Positions 44,560 to 54,215 of a stretch of DNA of 59,868 bases are shown here, in pieces. The DNA lies in the NCBI GenBank assembly GCA_030526715.1, contig JAUNCG010000006.1, forward strand, positions 1-59,868. The letters are read 5' to 3'. The translations under genes and the position numbers were made by a program. Each line of letters begins with the position of its first letter. Position 1 is the first letter of the stretch. The stretch comes from Eubacteriales bacterium. Lineage in GTDB: Bacteria > Bacillota > Clostridia > Lachnospirales > Lachnospiraceae. A model generated the notes under the pieces. That model had not been told where the DNA came from. It did no database searches and saw only the letters and a program-made list of their open reading frames with translations.

Positions 44560-45751
44560 CCAGCTCCAGCATCATATTTACGCTGTTTTCCAGCCCCTCC
44601 ACCGTACAGTGCTCATGAAATCCATGGAAGCCATAGGCTCCTGCTCCGAGGTTCGGACACGGCAGACCCTCAAAGGACAGTCTGCATCCGTCCGTCCCGC
44701 CGCGAATCGGAAGATACTCCGGCGTCATTCCGGTATTCTCAATGGCCTTTTCAATATTTTTCAGCAGCTCTGGATACTGTTTGACGACTTCATACATATT
44801 ATAGTAGGAATCCTTTATTTCCAGAGTGAGCACCTCTCTGCCGTATTTTTCATTTAGCTTCTCACAGAGCTCCCGCATCATCTGTTTACGCTTTTCCTGA
44901 CTCTCCTTTTCAAAATCACGAAGTATATAGGATGCGCTTGCGTGCTCTACATCTCCGCTCATCTCCAGCAGATGATAAAAACCTTCTCTGTCCTCTGTCT
45001 TTTCCGGAATCTCCTCTTTGGGGAGCAGCTGCGTGAACTCTGCAAGGATCTTAACAGCATTGACCATGATATTTTTTGCGGAGCCCGGATGTGTCTCTAC
45101 ACCCTCTGCCTTCACCTTTGCGGATGCTGCATTGAAGCACTCTGCCTCGATACAGTTCTCCGCTCCGCCGTCTACCGTCACCGCAAACGTTGCGTCAAAT
45201 TCCTTCAGGTCAAACTTATCTACTCCGGTTCCGATCTCCTCATCCGGTGTAAATGCGATACAGATTCTGCCATGCGGAATGTTCTCTTTTACAATTCGCT
45301 CACACATACTCATAATCACTGCCACTCCGGCCTTATCATCCGCACCGAGGATCGTGGTTCCATCTGTGACTACCAGTGTTCTTCCCTTCAAGGACGGAAG
45401 ATGCGGATGCTCCTTCACACAGATCTTCACACCGCTCTCCAACACAACATCCTCACCGTCATAATGCTCGATCAGTCGCGGTTTGATTCCCTTCCCGTTC
45501 GGCACCGTATCTATATGCGCCATAAATCCGAAGGGTATCTGATCCTCGTATCCCGGGGTCGCCGGAATATGAGCATATACCGTACAGAATTCATTCGTAT
45601 GCGCATCCTCGATTCCCAGCTCCTTCAGTTCCTCTACCAGCACACGTGCCAGCTCCCACTGCGTATCTGTAGATGGCGTCTGTGCATCATTTTTTTCATT
45701 TGATTCTGTCTCAATACTGATATATTTTAAAAATCTGTCAATGGTTTTCAT
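44531..45751 (-). CDS. pepT: Peptidase T (tripeptide aminopeptidase)
   Basis: About 406 residues, M20 metallopeptidase family. Metal-site motifs are visible: AHIDTVPNGKG, TTILGADDKAGVAV and FTPDEEIGTGVDKFD, plus the C-terminal RGGTDGCRLSFEGLPCPNLGAG. It removes the N-terminal residue from tripeptides, and so digests peptides imported by the opp system encoded next. The ATG at 45751 follows AAGGAG with a 6-base gap and is preferred over that at 45772. The C-terminus has been altered by a tandem duplication. Confidence 0.95.
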   Translation of the reverse strand: MKTIDRFLKYISIETESNEKNDAQTPSTDTQWELARVLVEELKELGIEDAHTNEFCTVYAHIPATPGYEDQIPFGFMAHIDTVPNGKGIKPRLIEHYDGEDVVLESGVKICVKEHPHLPSLKGRTLVVTDGTTILGADDKAGVAVIMSMCERIVKENIPHGRICIAFTPDEEIGTGVDKFDLKEFDATFAVTVDGGAENCIEAECFNAASAKVKAEGVETHPGSAKNIMVNAVKILAEFTQLLPKEEIPEKTEDREGFYHLLEMSGDVEHASASYILRDFEKESQEKRKQMMRELCEKLNEKYGREVLTLEIKDSYYNMYEVVKQYPELLKNIEKAIENTGMTPEYLPIRGGTDGCRLSFEGLPCPNLGAGAYGFHGFHEHCTVEGLENSVNMMLELVKLYAVCGR

Positions 45752-45808
45752 TCTTCTCTCCTTCTCCGACACAATATCCGATCAGTAATAGGTTCTCCCC
45801 TTAACGCA

Positions 45809-45843
45809 ACAATAGACCGCACACGTTTTGTACGCTCTATTGT
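45809..45843. terminator. Hairpin after the HerA-like gene (weak terminator candidate)
   Basis: ACAATAGAccG (45809-45819) pairs with CgcTCTATTGT (45833-45843). The minus strand has no T-run after it, so factor-independent termination is doubtful. It lies between the HerA-like gene and pepT. Confidence 0.35.
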
Positions 45844-45851
45844 CATCTGTT

Positions 45852-47516
45852 TTATAATTTAAATATAGTCTGTAATAATCCGCGTCCGAGAGAGGCACCG
45901 ACATTGCCGCCTACCCGTTTCCCAAAGGAACCGCCTACAGACTTTCCCAGACTGTTTCCGACTTCTCTTCCAAGCGTTCCGGCTGCACTTCCCGCAACCT
46001 TCGAGATCGTGGACTTCATCGCCCTGCTCTTCGCCGCTTCGTCTCTTTCTCTCTGACGCTGTGCTGCTGCCTCTTCGCGTTCTTTCTGTCTCATGGCTGC
46101 AGCAGCTTCTCTCTCCTGCTGTCTCATAGCTGCCGCCTCTTCCTTCTCTCGAAGCTTCTGTGCCGCCGCTTCCTCTCTGGCTCTTATCTTCTCTTCCTCA
46201 GCCCTCACGGCTGCCTCGTCATCCGCAAGCCGCTTTCTTTGAAGGAACTCATACGCAGAATCCCGATCAAACATCTCTGCATATCTCGAATAAAGCAAAT
46301 TGTTCTTATTCTCACGCTCTCTCACTTCATCCGATATCGCCCCCATCCGGCTCTGAGGCGGAAGCACATTTCCTCTCTCTACGATCGTCGGAACACCATT
46401 CTCATCCAGCACCGAAATCAGCGCTTCTCCGATACCAAGACTGGTCAGCGCCTCATACGTATCAAAGGCAGGATTTTCCCGGAAGGAAACGGCAGCTGCC
46501 TTCGCTGCTCTCTGCTCTGCCGGCGTATATGCATGAAGTGAATGCTGGATCTTATTGCCAAGCTGCGCCAATACTCCATCGGGAATGTCCTTCGGGCTCT
46601 GCGTGATAAAGTAGATACCTACTCCCTTAGAACGGATCAGCTTGACCACCTGCTCGATGCGCTCCAGCAAAACCTTCGACGCCGAATTGAACAGCAAATG
46701 AGCTTCATCAAAGAAAAATACCATCTTTGGCTTGTCTCTGTCGCCTGCCTCCGGAAGTGTCTCAAATAATTCCGAGATCATCCAGAGCAGGAAGGTCGCA
46801 TACATCGTCGGAAAATGGATCAGCTTCTGGCAGTCCAGAATCTGTATCATTCCTCTTCCGGTATTATCTGTGCAAAGCCAGTCATTGATATTCAGCGCCG
46901 GTTCTCCGAAAAACTGATCCGCGCCTTCACTCTCCAGCGCGATCACCGCACGGATAATGGCTCCGAGGCTCTGCTTTGAAATATTGCCGTAGGTAAGGGA
47001 GAGCTCCTTTGCATGTTCTCCCACATACTGCAGCATAGAGCGAAGATCCTTCGTATCGATCAATAAAAGCCCTTCGTCATCTGCAATTTTAAAAATCACG
47101 GTCAAGATATCCGACTGGATCTCATTCAAATCCAGAATTCTTGCCAGCAGCAGCGGTCCCATCTCCGAGATAGTCGTTCGAAGCGGCAATCCCTTTTCCC
47201 CATATACATCCCAAAAATTCACGGGATATTTCTGAAACGTAAATCCGTACTCTGCAAGTCCCATGCTCTCCACCCGGGAAGCCACGTTTTCCTCTCGCGT
47301 TCCTTCCATGCACATACCTGCAAGATCCCCTTTGACGTCTGCAAGAAATACCGGAACTCCACAGTCGCTAAAGGACTCCGCCAGCACCTTCAGCGAAATC
47401 GTCTTACCACTTCCTGTAGCGCCTGCGATCATCCCATGGCGATTCGCCATTCTCGGATAAATAAAAATATCCCGGTCGTCTGATTTTCCAATGAGTATTT
47501 TGTTATCAGTAAACAC
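45852..47516 (-). CDS. HerA-like (DUF853) P-loop ATPase
   Basis: 554 residues. Walker A GATGSGKTISLKVLAE (about 32-47), Walker B FFFDEAHLLF (about 263-272), then the helicase-like QSPKDIPDGVLAQLGNKIQH. From about 415 to 495 the protein is a highly charged Glu/Arg/Ala coiled coil (EEAAAxRQxER repeats), and the last 55 residues are glycine-rich (GREVGNSLGKSVGGSFGKRVGG). DUF853 proteins are bacterial relatives of the archaeal HerA DNA-translocating ATPase; their role is unclear. It follows aguB by 18 bases at the end of the polyamine operon. Confidence 0.9.
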   Translation of the reverse strand: MFTDNKILIGKSDDRDIFIYPRMANRHGMIAGATGSGKTISLKVLAESFSDCGVPVFLADVKGDLAGMCMEGTREENVASRVESMGLAEYGFTFQKYPVNFWDVYGEKGLPLRTTISEMGPLLLARILDLNEIQSDILTVIFKIADDEGLLLIDTKDLRSMLQYVGEHAKELSLTYGNISKQSLGAIIRAVIALESEGADQFFGEPALNINDWLCTDNTGRGMIQILDCQKLIHFPTMYATFLLWMISELFETLPEAGDRDKPKMVFFFDEAHLLFNSASKVLLERIEQVVKLIRSKGVGIYFITQSPKDIPDGVLAQLGNKIQHSLHAYTPAEQRAAKAAAVSFRENPAFDTYEALTSLGIGEALISVLDENGVPTIVERGNVLPPQSRMGAISDEVRERENKNNLLYSRYAEMFDRDSAYEFLQRKRLADDEAAVRAEEEKIRAREEAAAQKLREKEEAAAMRQQEREAAAAMRQKEREEAAAQRQRERDEAAKSRAMKSTISKVAGSAAGTLGREVGNSLGKSVGGSFGKRVGGNVGASLGRGLLQTIFKL

Positions 47517-47534
47517 TCTCTCACCCCCTGCTGT

Positions 47535-48407
47535 TTATTTTACAATTTCACCGTAGCATTCCGGTCTGCGGTCACGGAACAATCCCCATGACATCCGTTC
47601 CTCTCTCATAGTATCCAGATCAAATTCTTCTATCAGCACCGCATCCTCCTGCCGTCCCGCAGACTGCCGGATCTCTCCTGACGCATCTGTGATAAAGCTG
47701 GAACCGTAAAACAAAAGCTCTGAGCTCTGTCCACCATTCTCCTGCGAGGGTGTCACGGTCTCTTTTCCGTATCTGTTGGCAGCGATCACCGGCACGATGT
47801 TCGACGCGCTGTGTCCCTGCATGGCTCTTCTCCAATGTCCCATAGAATCACACCCGAGAATCGGCTCGGAACCGATGGCGGTCGGATAAAACAGCAATTC
47901 CGCTCCCTGCAGCGCCATACATCTGGCGGTCTCCGGGAACCACTGATCCCAGCAGATTCCTATTCCGATCACGCCAAAGCTGGTATCCCACACCTGAAAT
48001 CCGGTATTCCCCGGTGTAAAATAGAACTTCTCCTGATAGTAATGATCATCCGGAATATGTGTCTTACGATAAATCCCAAGCAGCCTTCCGCAATCCAGAA
48101 TTGCCACCGTATTATATAACACATTCTTATCCCGTTCATAAAAACTGATCGGCATCACAACGCCCAGTTCTTTGGATATCCCGGTGAATCTGCGGACTGC
48201 ATCATTTTCCTGCACCGGCTTCGCATACGCATAATAATCATATCTGCGCTCCTGACAAAAATAATTACGCTCAAACAGCTCCGGAAGCAGGATGATATTG
48301 GCTCCTTCTGCAGCTGCTTTTCTTACAAGCCTCTCTGCCTTATCCAGATTCTCTTGAACGATCCTGCCGCACTGCATCTGCACCGCGGCTACTTTTACTT
48401 TTCTCAC
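47535..48407 (-). CDS. aguB: N-carbamoylputrescine amidase
   Basis: A 290-residue nitrilase-superfamily enzyme that hydrolyses N-carbamoylputrescine to putrescine, ammonia and CO2. The catalytic triad is visible as Glu43 ([11 protein letters not shown]), Lys in [18 protein letters not shown] and Cys in [12 protein letters not shown]. The LFERNYFCQ and [12 protein letters not shown] segments are typical of AguB rather than generic nitrilases. Start is GTG at 48407, overlapping the aguA stop (GTGA). Confidence 0.95.
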   Translation of the reverse strand: MRKVKVAAVQMQCGRIVQENLDKAERLVRKAAAEGANIILLPELFERNYFCQERRYDYYAYAKPVQENDAVRRFTGISKELGVVMPISFYERDKNVLYNTVAILDCGRLLGIYRKTHIPDDHYYQEKFYFTPGNTGFQVWDTSFGVIGIGICWDQWFPETARCMALQGAELLFYPTAIGSEPILGCDSMGHWRRAMQGHSASNIVPVIAANRYGKETVTPSQENGGQSSELLFYGSSFITDASGEIRQSAGRQEDAVLIEEFDLDTMREERMSWGLFRDRRPECYGEIVK

Positions 48408-49495
48408 TCTTTTCTACCTCCTGTGGGTATCTGCTGCGTAATACAGTGGATATTCCCCCCTCCAAGCAGGATATCTCTCGCTAAGATCGGATAGATCCGG
48501 CGATCCGGGAATAATTCTCCCATGATTTGCACCGCAGTCTCATCCTTTACATCTCCGAACTGCGGCACCAGCACTCCGCCATTGGTAATATAAAAATTGA
48601 CATAGCTCGCTGCCAGACGTTCTCCCGCTTCGCGCTGATCTTCCCCCTCTTCAAACTCGTAGCCCTGCAGATCCTCTTCCTGTACGGTGATCGGAACTGC
48701 CGGAATCGGCAGCTTATGCACCTTCAGTTTACGGCCTTTGGCATCTGTCACTTGCTTTAGCTGCTCCAGACATGCAAGACTTAGCGCATACTGCGGATCC
48801 TCTTTGTCGTCAGTCCATGCAAGCACTACTTCTCCCGGTCTGACAAATGCACACACGTTATCCACATGCTCGTTTGTTTCATCCTGATAAATACCTCTTG
48901 GCAGCCAGATCACTTTTTCCGCTCCGAGATATGTTCTGAGCTTCTCCTCAATCTGCTCCTTTGTCAACAGCGGATTACGTCCTTTGCTGAGCAGACAGGA
49001 CGCCGTCGTCAGGATCGTACCCTCTCCGTCGCTGTGGATGGATCCTCCCTCTAGCACAAACGGATGAGCATTTTCCACCGGGTACCCTGTCTTCTTACAA
49101 AACTCCGACGCTACGCGATCGTCCTTCTCCCAGTGTACATAGAGTCCGTCCACCCTTCCGCCCCATGCATTAAACTCCCAGTCGATCCCCACGATCCGGT
49201 CATTCTCCTCAACAAAGGTCGGACCGACGTCTCTGGCCCATGCATCATCACTCTCAAGCTCGAGTACCTGTACTCCCACAGGAGCCATGCGCTTCGCCTC
49301 CTCCAGATGTGCTTCATCTGCCAGAAGCCAAACCTCTTCGCTCTCAAGAATAGCCTCCATGACGGTGCAAAACGCCTGTTTTGCTGCAACGCCGCCGTTT
49401 GGCCAGCTGCCCGGGCGTACCGGCCAGATCATAAGCGTCCCCCGATGCTCTTCAAACTCTCCCGGCATACGTCTCTTTTTTTCTGAAAAAATCAT
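48404..49495 (-). CDS. aguA: Agmatine deiminase
   Basis: A 363-residue guanidino-group-modifying enzyme that converts agmatine to N-carbamoylputrescine and ammonia. Family motifs: [14 protein letters not shown] (about 22-35), [12 protein letters not shown] (about 83-94), [15 protein letters not shown] and the active-site [13 protein letters not shown] with Cys351 near the C-terminus. Overlaps nspC by four bases upstream and aguB by four bases downstream. Confidence 0.96.
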   Translation of the reverse strand: MIFSEKKRRMPGEFEEHRGTLMIWPVRPGSWPNGGVAAKQAFCTVMEAILESEEVWLLADEAHLEEAKRMAPVGVQVLELESDDAWARDVGPTFVEENDRIVGIDWEFNAWGGRVDGLYVHWEKDDRVASEFCKKTGYPVENAHPFVLEGGSIHSDGEGTILTTASCLLSKGRNPLLTKEQIEEKLRTYLGAEKVIWLPRGIYQDETNEHVDNVCAFVRPGEVVLAWTDDKEDPQYALSLACLEQLKQVTDAKGRKLKVHKLPIPAVPITVQEEDLQGYEFEEGEDQREAGERLAASYVNFYITNGGVLVPQFGDVKDETAVQIMGELFPDRRIYPILARDILLGGGNIHCITQQIPTGGRKE

Positions 49496-50616
49496 GATAA
49501 CCGCTCCTTAAAATCCTCATATCCAAAAGATTTTATCAGTTCACACTCCCCATCAGATCTTCTCTGATAGATCGATGGAAGCCCGATTCCGTTAAATGTA
49601 TTATTCTTGACCATAGAATAGATCGCCATATCTTCAAAAATCAGTCGGTCACCGATCGCAAGCCTTTTATCAAAGCTGAAATCTCCGATAATATCTCCTG
49701 CCAAGCAGGTGTAGCTGGAAAGACGATACGTGTACGCCTTCTCATCCGGCATTCCGCCGTCTCTGAGCGGCGGACGATACGGCATCTCCAGTACATCCGG
49801 CATATGGCATGCCGCAGAGGTATCCAGAATCGCTGTGGTAATTCCATGATTTTCCACAAAATCCAGTACCTCTGTCACAAGATATCCCGCATTTAATGCT
49901 ACAGCCTCACCGGGTTCCAGATAGACCTGCACATGATACGTATCCCGTACATGACAGATACATTTTTCCAATAACGCAATATCGTAATCAGACCTTGTAA
50001 TATGATGTCCACCGCCGAAATTGATCCATTTCATTCCATGCATCAGATCGCCGAACTTTTCCTCTACCGCCGCCAAGGTCGTTGCCAGATCGTCTGCGTT
50101 CTGCTCGCACAGCGTATGAAAATGAAGGCCGTCCACCCCCTTCAGATCCTCCGGCTGAAGCTGTTCTCTGAGTACTCCGAATCTGCTGCCCGGAGTACAG
50201 GGATCATAAATCGCATGATCTCCCTGCGTCGAACACTCCGGATTGATGCGAAGCCCGATCGAGGTGCCTTGGCACTGTCCCCGGTATTTTTTCAGCTGAC
50301 TGACCGAATTAAACACAATGTGATCGCAGATATCCACGATCTCTTGAAACTGCTCCTCTTTGTACGCCGGTGAAAAAATATGATTCTCTCTTCCGAATTC
50401 TTCTTTTCCGAGTCTGGCTTCAAACAAACCGCTTGCCGTCGTGCCGCACAGATATTTTCGGATCAGAGGATAGGTGGCAAATGCAGAATATGCCTTCTGC
50501 GCCAACAGGATCTTACATCCCGTGCGTTCCATTACCTGTGCCAGCACTTTACAGTTATGCTCTAAACGCTCCAGATCAATCACATACCCGGGCGTCGGAA
50601 TCTCATGCAGTCGCAT
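49492..50616 (-). CDS. nspC: Carboxynorspermidine/carboxyspermidine decarboxylase
   Basis: A 374-residue PLP enzyme of the alanine racemase fold. The PLP lysine is Lys41 in [47 protein letters not shown] and [19 protein letters not shown] are NspC hallmarks. It decarboxylates carboxyspermidine (or carboxynorspermidine) to spermidine (norspermidine). Its ATG shares one base with the stop of the upstream dehydrogenase gene (TAATG). Confidence 0.95.
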   Translation of the reverse strand: MRLHEIPTPGYVIDLERLEHNCKVLAQVMERTGCKILLAQKAYSAFATYPLIRKYLCGTTASGLFEARLGKEEFGRENHIFSPAYKEEQFQEIVDICDHIVFNSVSQLKKYRGQCQGTSIGLRINPECSTQGDHAIYDPCTPGSRFGVLREQLQPEDLKGVDGLHFHTLCEQNADDLATTLAAVEEKFGDLMHGMKWINFGGGHHITRSDYDIALLEKCICHVRDTYHVQVYLEPGEAVALNAGYLVTEVLDFVENHGITTAILDTSAACHMPDVLEMPYRPPLRDGGMPDEKAYTYRLSSYTCLAGDIIGDFSFDKRLAIGDRLIFEDMAIYSMVKNNTFNGIGLPSIYQRRSDGECELIKSFGYEDFKERLS

Positions 50617-51875
50617 TATGGCACCAGCTGCGGATTCTCATCCACGACCCACGGAAGTCCCCAGCGGTTCAGTGCCTCCATGTACGGATCCGGATCAAAC
50701 TCTTCCACAGTAAATACACCCGGCTTATTCCAGAGTCCTTTTACAACCATCATGGAACCGATCATAGCCGGAACGCCTGTCGTATAAGAAATCGCCTGTG
50801 AGCCTACCTCCTTATAACACTCCTGATGGTCGCAGACATTGTAAATGTACAGTGTTTTTTCCTTTCCATCCTTGATTCCCGTAAAGATACATCCGATATT
50901 TGTCTTTCCCACTGTACGCGGACCAAGAGACGCCGGATCCGGAAGAAGCGCCTTCAGAAACTGGATCGGCACGATCTCTTTTCCTTCAAAATGGATCGGT
51001 GTAGTGGAAAGCATACCCACATTCTCCAGACATTTCATATGCGTCAGATAGCTCTGTCCGAAGGTCATAAAGAAACGGATACGCTTTACCCCCGGAATGT
51101 TCTTTGCAAGAGACTCGATCTCCTCATGATGCAGCAGATACATATCCTTCTCCCCTACCTCCGGGAAATCGTACTCACGTTTGATCGCCATCGGCTCAGT
51201 CTCTATCCATTTGCCGTTCTCCCAATAAGATCCCGGAGCGCTGACCTCACGCAGATTGATCTCCGGATTAAAATTCGTTGCAAACGGATATCCATGGTCA
51301 CCGCCGTTGCAATCCAGAATATCGATCGTGTGGATCTCATCAAAGTAATGCTTCAGGGCATAGGCCGTAAATACACTGGTAACCCCCGGATCAAATCCGG
51401 TACCGCAAAGGGCAGTCAATCCGGCTTTTTCAAACTTCTCCTGATAAGCCCACTGCCATGAATAATCAAAATATGCAGAAAAACCAAGCTCCTTGCAGCG
51501 CTTCTCGTAGATCGCTCTCCACGTCGGATCATCGGTATCCTCCGGCTCATAGTTTGCCGTATCGATATAATGTACTCCTGCCGCAAGGCAGGCATCCATA
51601 ATCGTAAGATCCTGATAAGGCAATGCCACATTCAGTACTGCCACCGGAGCGTATTCACGAATCAACGCGGTCAGCTCCTCCACATTGTCAGCATCCACCT
51701 GTGCCGTAGTGATCACGGTCTTTGTCGTCGGGCGAAGCTCCTCTGCCAAAGCCTCACATTTGGAAACTGTGCGGCTTGCGATCATAATCTCGTCAAACAC
51801 CTCGCTGTTCTGACAGCATTTTGCAATCGCCACTCTGGCAACTCCGCCACACCCGATAATGAAAAGTCTAGCCAT
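50616..51875 (-). CDS. Carboxynorspermidine/carboxyspermidine dehydrogenase (saccharopine dehydrogenase family)
   Basis: A 419-residue NAD(P)-dependent enzyme of the Lys9/LYS1 family. The N-terminal FIIGCGGVARVAIAKCC (about 5-21) is the dinucleotide-binding site; GVHYIDTANYEPED, ALCGTGFDPGVTSVFTAY and LDCNGGDHGYPFATNFNPEI are typical of carboxynorspermidine synthase. It reductively condenses putrescine (or diaminopropane) with aspartate semialdehyde. Putrescine made by AguB makes carboxyspermidine the likely product. It overlaps speE by eight bases. Confidence 0.94.
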   Translation of the reverse strand: MARLFIIGCGGVARVAIAKCCQNSEVFDEIMIASRTVSKCEALAEELRPTTKTVITTAQVDADNVEELTALIREYAPVAVLNVALPYQDLTIMDACLAAGVHYIDTANYEPEDTDDPTWRAIYEKRCKELGFSAYFDYSWQWAYQEKFEKAGLTALCGTGFDPGVTSVFTAYALKHYFDEIHTIDILDCNGGDHGYPFATNFNPEINLREVSAPGSYWENGKWIETEPMAIKREYDFPEVGEKDMYLLHHEEIESLAKNIPGVKRIRFFMTFGQSYLTHMKCLENVGMLSTTPIHFEGKEIVPIQFLKALLPDPASLGPRTVGKTNIGCIFTGIKDGKEKTLYIYNVCDHQECYKEVGSQAISYTTGVPAMIGSMMVVKGLWNKPGVFTVEEFDPDPYMEALNRWGLPWVVDENPQLVP

Positions 51876-52743
51876 TGATTTTCTCCTCCTGTTCTAAGAT
51901 GTCCTCCACATAGCGCGGCAGCATAAATGCGCCTGTATGAAGATTGGTTGTATAGTATTCCGTCTTTAACTTTCGTACATTCCATCGTTTGGGATTAAAA
52001 TCGTTGATGGGATGATATTTCTTACTGGCAAATCCGAACATCCAGTAGCCGCTGTTGCAGGTCGGAATATGCGCTCCGTATACGCGACTGATGGGGAAAC
52101 TGCGAAATACCTTTCGATGCATCGCCCGAAACGCGCTCTCATCCTCATCAAAGAAAGGACTGCCGTGCTGGTAAACCATCACTCCGTCTTCCCGCAGCGC
52201 CTTATAACAGCTTCCGTAAAATTCCTTCGTAAACAATCCCTCTGTATGACCAAACGGATCCGTGGCGTCGTTGATGATCAGATCATACTCATCCGTTCTT
52301 CCTCTGAGGAAACGCAGTCCATCCTGATAATAGCGCTGTACTCTCGGATCTTCAAAGCCCTTGGCCGCCTCCGGAAAATACTCTTGACAGATCTCCACGA
52401 ATCTCTCGTCCGGCTCGATCACATCGATCTGCTTGATCTCCGGATAGGCTGTCAGCTCTCTCGCTACACCGCCGTCACCACCTCCGATGATCAGTACCTT
52501 CTTCACATTTGGATGCACTGCCATAGGCACATGCACCACCATTTCATTATAAATAAACTCATCCGCTTCTGAGAAAATAATATCTCCGTCCAGTGTCAGG
52601 AATCTGCCAAACGCCGGCGACTCAAACACATCGATCCGCTGGAAATCACTGACCACACTACAAAGCTGCTTGTCCACCCGAATGCTGACCTTCACATTTT
52701 TCGTCTGATGGTCAGAATACCAAATATCCGGAAAATCATTCAT
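51868..52743 (-). CDS. speE: Spermidine synthase family aminopropyltransferase
   Basis: 291 residues. The SAM-type site IIGGGDGGVAREL (about 85-97), the acidic IEPDERFVEI (about 109-118) and the catalytic loop NDATDPFGHTEGLFTKEFY with Asp159 and Asp162 are present, so it looks active. The canonical reaction uses decarboxylated SAM, yet no SpeD gene is in the window. It may act on a different donor or depend on a distant speD. The gene overlaps speA by eight bases. Confidence 0.93.
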   Translation of the reverse strand: MNDFPDIWYSDHQTKNVKVSIRVDKQLCSVVSDFQRIDVFESPAFGRFLTLDGDIIFSEADEFIYNEMVVHVPMAVHPNVKKVLIIGGGDGGVARELTAYPEIKQIDVIEPDERFVEICQEYFPEAAKGFEDPRVQRYYQDGLRFLRGRTDEYDLIINDATDPFGHTEGLFTKEFYGSCYKALREDGVMVYQHGSPFFDEDESAFRAMHRKVFRSFPISRVYGAHIPTCNSGYWMFGFASKKYHPINDFNPKRWNVRKLKTEYYTTNLHTGAFMLPRYVEDILEQEEKING

Positions 52744-54202
52744 GGAAACCCGCCCCCTTCAATACTCTGATATACTTCACCATAGGGTCCGCAGCACCCT
52801 GTAGACTGCATCCCTTTTCCTTTGCATAGAGAATCTGTTCTATGATCTCATGGGTAATCTTCTCCCCCGGAGCCAGAATCGGAATCCCCGGCGGATAGCA
52901 CATTACAAACTCACCACAGATATACCCTTCGGAGTCCTCAAACGGCATGCTCTCCTTCTCTGCATAAAATGCAGTTCGCGGACTGCATACCACCGTCGCA
53001 TCCACCGCATCCACATAGGGAGTCGTCTTGGCATCGCCCTGATACAGACGCTTGATGTCCTCAAGCGCACCTACCAGACGCTCGATATCACGGATTCTGT
53101 CTCCAATGGAAAGATACGCCATCATATTGCCGATATCGCCAAACTCCGCCTGAATATCATACTCATCCCGAAGCAGATCATAGACCTCGATTCCGGTCAG
53201 TCCCATGGACTTCGTATAGATACAGAGCTTCGTCACGTCATAATCATAGACCGCTTCTCCGATCAACTCCTTGCCATATGCATAATATCCTCCGATCGCA
53301 TTGATCTCGCTGCGGGCATATTCCGCCATCTGAACTACCTTGGCAAAGCTTTCCTTTCCATGAAGCGCAAGATTGCGTCGGCTCAGATCCAGACTGGCCA
53401 GCAGCAGATAGCTGGCAGAGGTCGTCTGCGTCAGATTAATGATCTGCCGCACATATCCGGTATCCATAGATTCCCCGGTGAGCAAAATCGAGCTCTGCGT
53501 CAGACTGCCTCCGGACTTATGCATGGAAATAGCCGCCATATCTGCTCCGGCTTTCATACCGCAGATCGGAAGATTCTCGCCAAAGTAAAGATGCGTACCG
53601 TGCGCCTCATCGCAGAGAACCTTCATACCATGCTCATGAGCAATGCGAACGATCGATACCAGATCCGAGCAGATTCCGTAATATGTCGGATTGTTCACAA
53701 GAACCGCCACCGCATCCGGATTCTCCTCAATGCACTTCTTTAGCTCTTCTATCTGAATATCCAGCGCAACGCCGATCACCGGATGGATCTGTGGATTAAT
53801 ATATACCGGAATCGCTCCGCATAAGATTAACGCATTGATCACGCTCTTATGCACATTTCTCGGCAGAATGATCTTATCTCCCGCTTTGCATACCGATAAA
53901 ATCATGGTCTGCACGGCCATGGTCGTACCGTTCACTATAAAAAACGCGTGATTCGCACCGAAAGCTTCCGCGCAAAGCTCTTCCGCCTCTGCAATCACAG
54001 AAACCGGATTACATAGATTATCCAGCGGCTTCATAGAGTTCACATCCAGACCCACGCACTGCTCTCCAAGCAATGATGTCAGTCTTGGGTTGCCGCGTCC
54101 TCGTTTGTGTCCCGGAACATCAAAGGGTACTACTCTCAATCTTCTGAAATCTTCTAATGCCTCCACGATGGGAGCTCTGCGCTGCTTTTCAATATCCACC
54201 AT
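52736..54202 (-). CDS. speA: Arginine decarboxylase (fold-type I, SpeA/YaaO-like)
   Basis: A 488-residue PLP decarboxylase of the Orn/Lys/Arg decarboxylase family. FDVPGHKRGRGNP (about 27-39), DEAHGTHLYF (about 198-207) and the PLP lysine Lys229 in SMHKSGGSLTQSS are seen. The short form without an N-terminal response-regulator-like domain matches Bacillus SpeA. Lysine as substrate is possible from sequence alone, but the aguA-aguB partners show that agmatine, hence arginine, is meant. First gene of the tightly overlapping polyamine block. Confidence 0.94.
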   Translation of the reverse strand: MVDIEKQRRAPIVEALEDFRRLRVVPFDVPGHKRGRGNPRLTSLLGEQCVGLDVNSMKPLDNLCNPVSVIAEAEELCAEAFGANHAFFIVNGTTMAVQTMILSVCKAGDKIILPRNVHKSVINALILCGAIPVYINPQIHPVIGVALDIQIEELKKCIEENPDAVAVLVNNPTYYGICSDLVSIVRIAHEHGMKVLCDEAHGTHLYFGENLPICGMKAGADMAAISMHKSGGSLTQSSILLTGESMDTGYVRQIINLTQTTSASYLLLASLDLSRRNLALHGKESFAKVVQMAEYARSEINAIGGYYAYGKELIGEAVYDYDVTKLCIYTKSMGLTGIEVYDLLRDEYDIQAEFGDIGNMMAYLSIGDRIRDIERLVGALEDIKRLYQGDAKTTPYVDAVDATVVCSPRTAFYAEKESMPFEDSEGYICGEFVMCYPPGIPILAPGEKITHEIIEQILYAKEKGCSLQGAADPMVKYIRVLKGAGFHE

Positions 54203-54215
54203 GTGTCCTCCTTGA

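Noticed and set aside
51868..52743. SpeE suspected of having lost its catalytic aspartate because of an Asn in the loop
   Set aside because: On realignment the Asn lies one position before the conserved Asp159; both loop aspartates (159, 162) are present.
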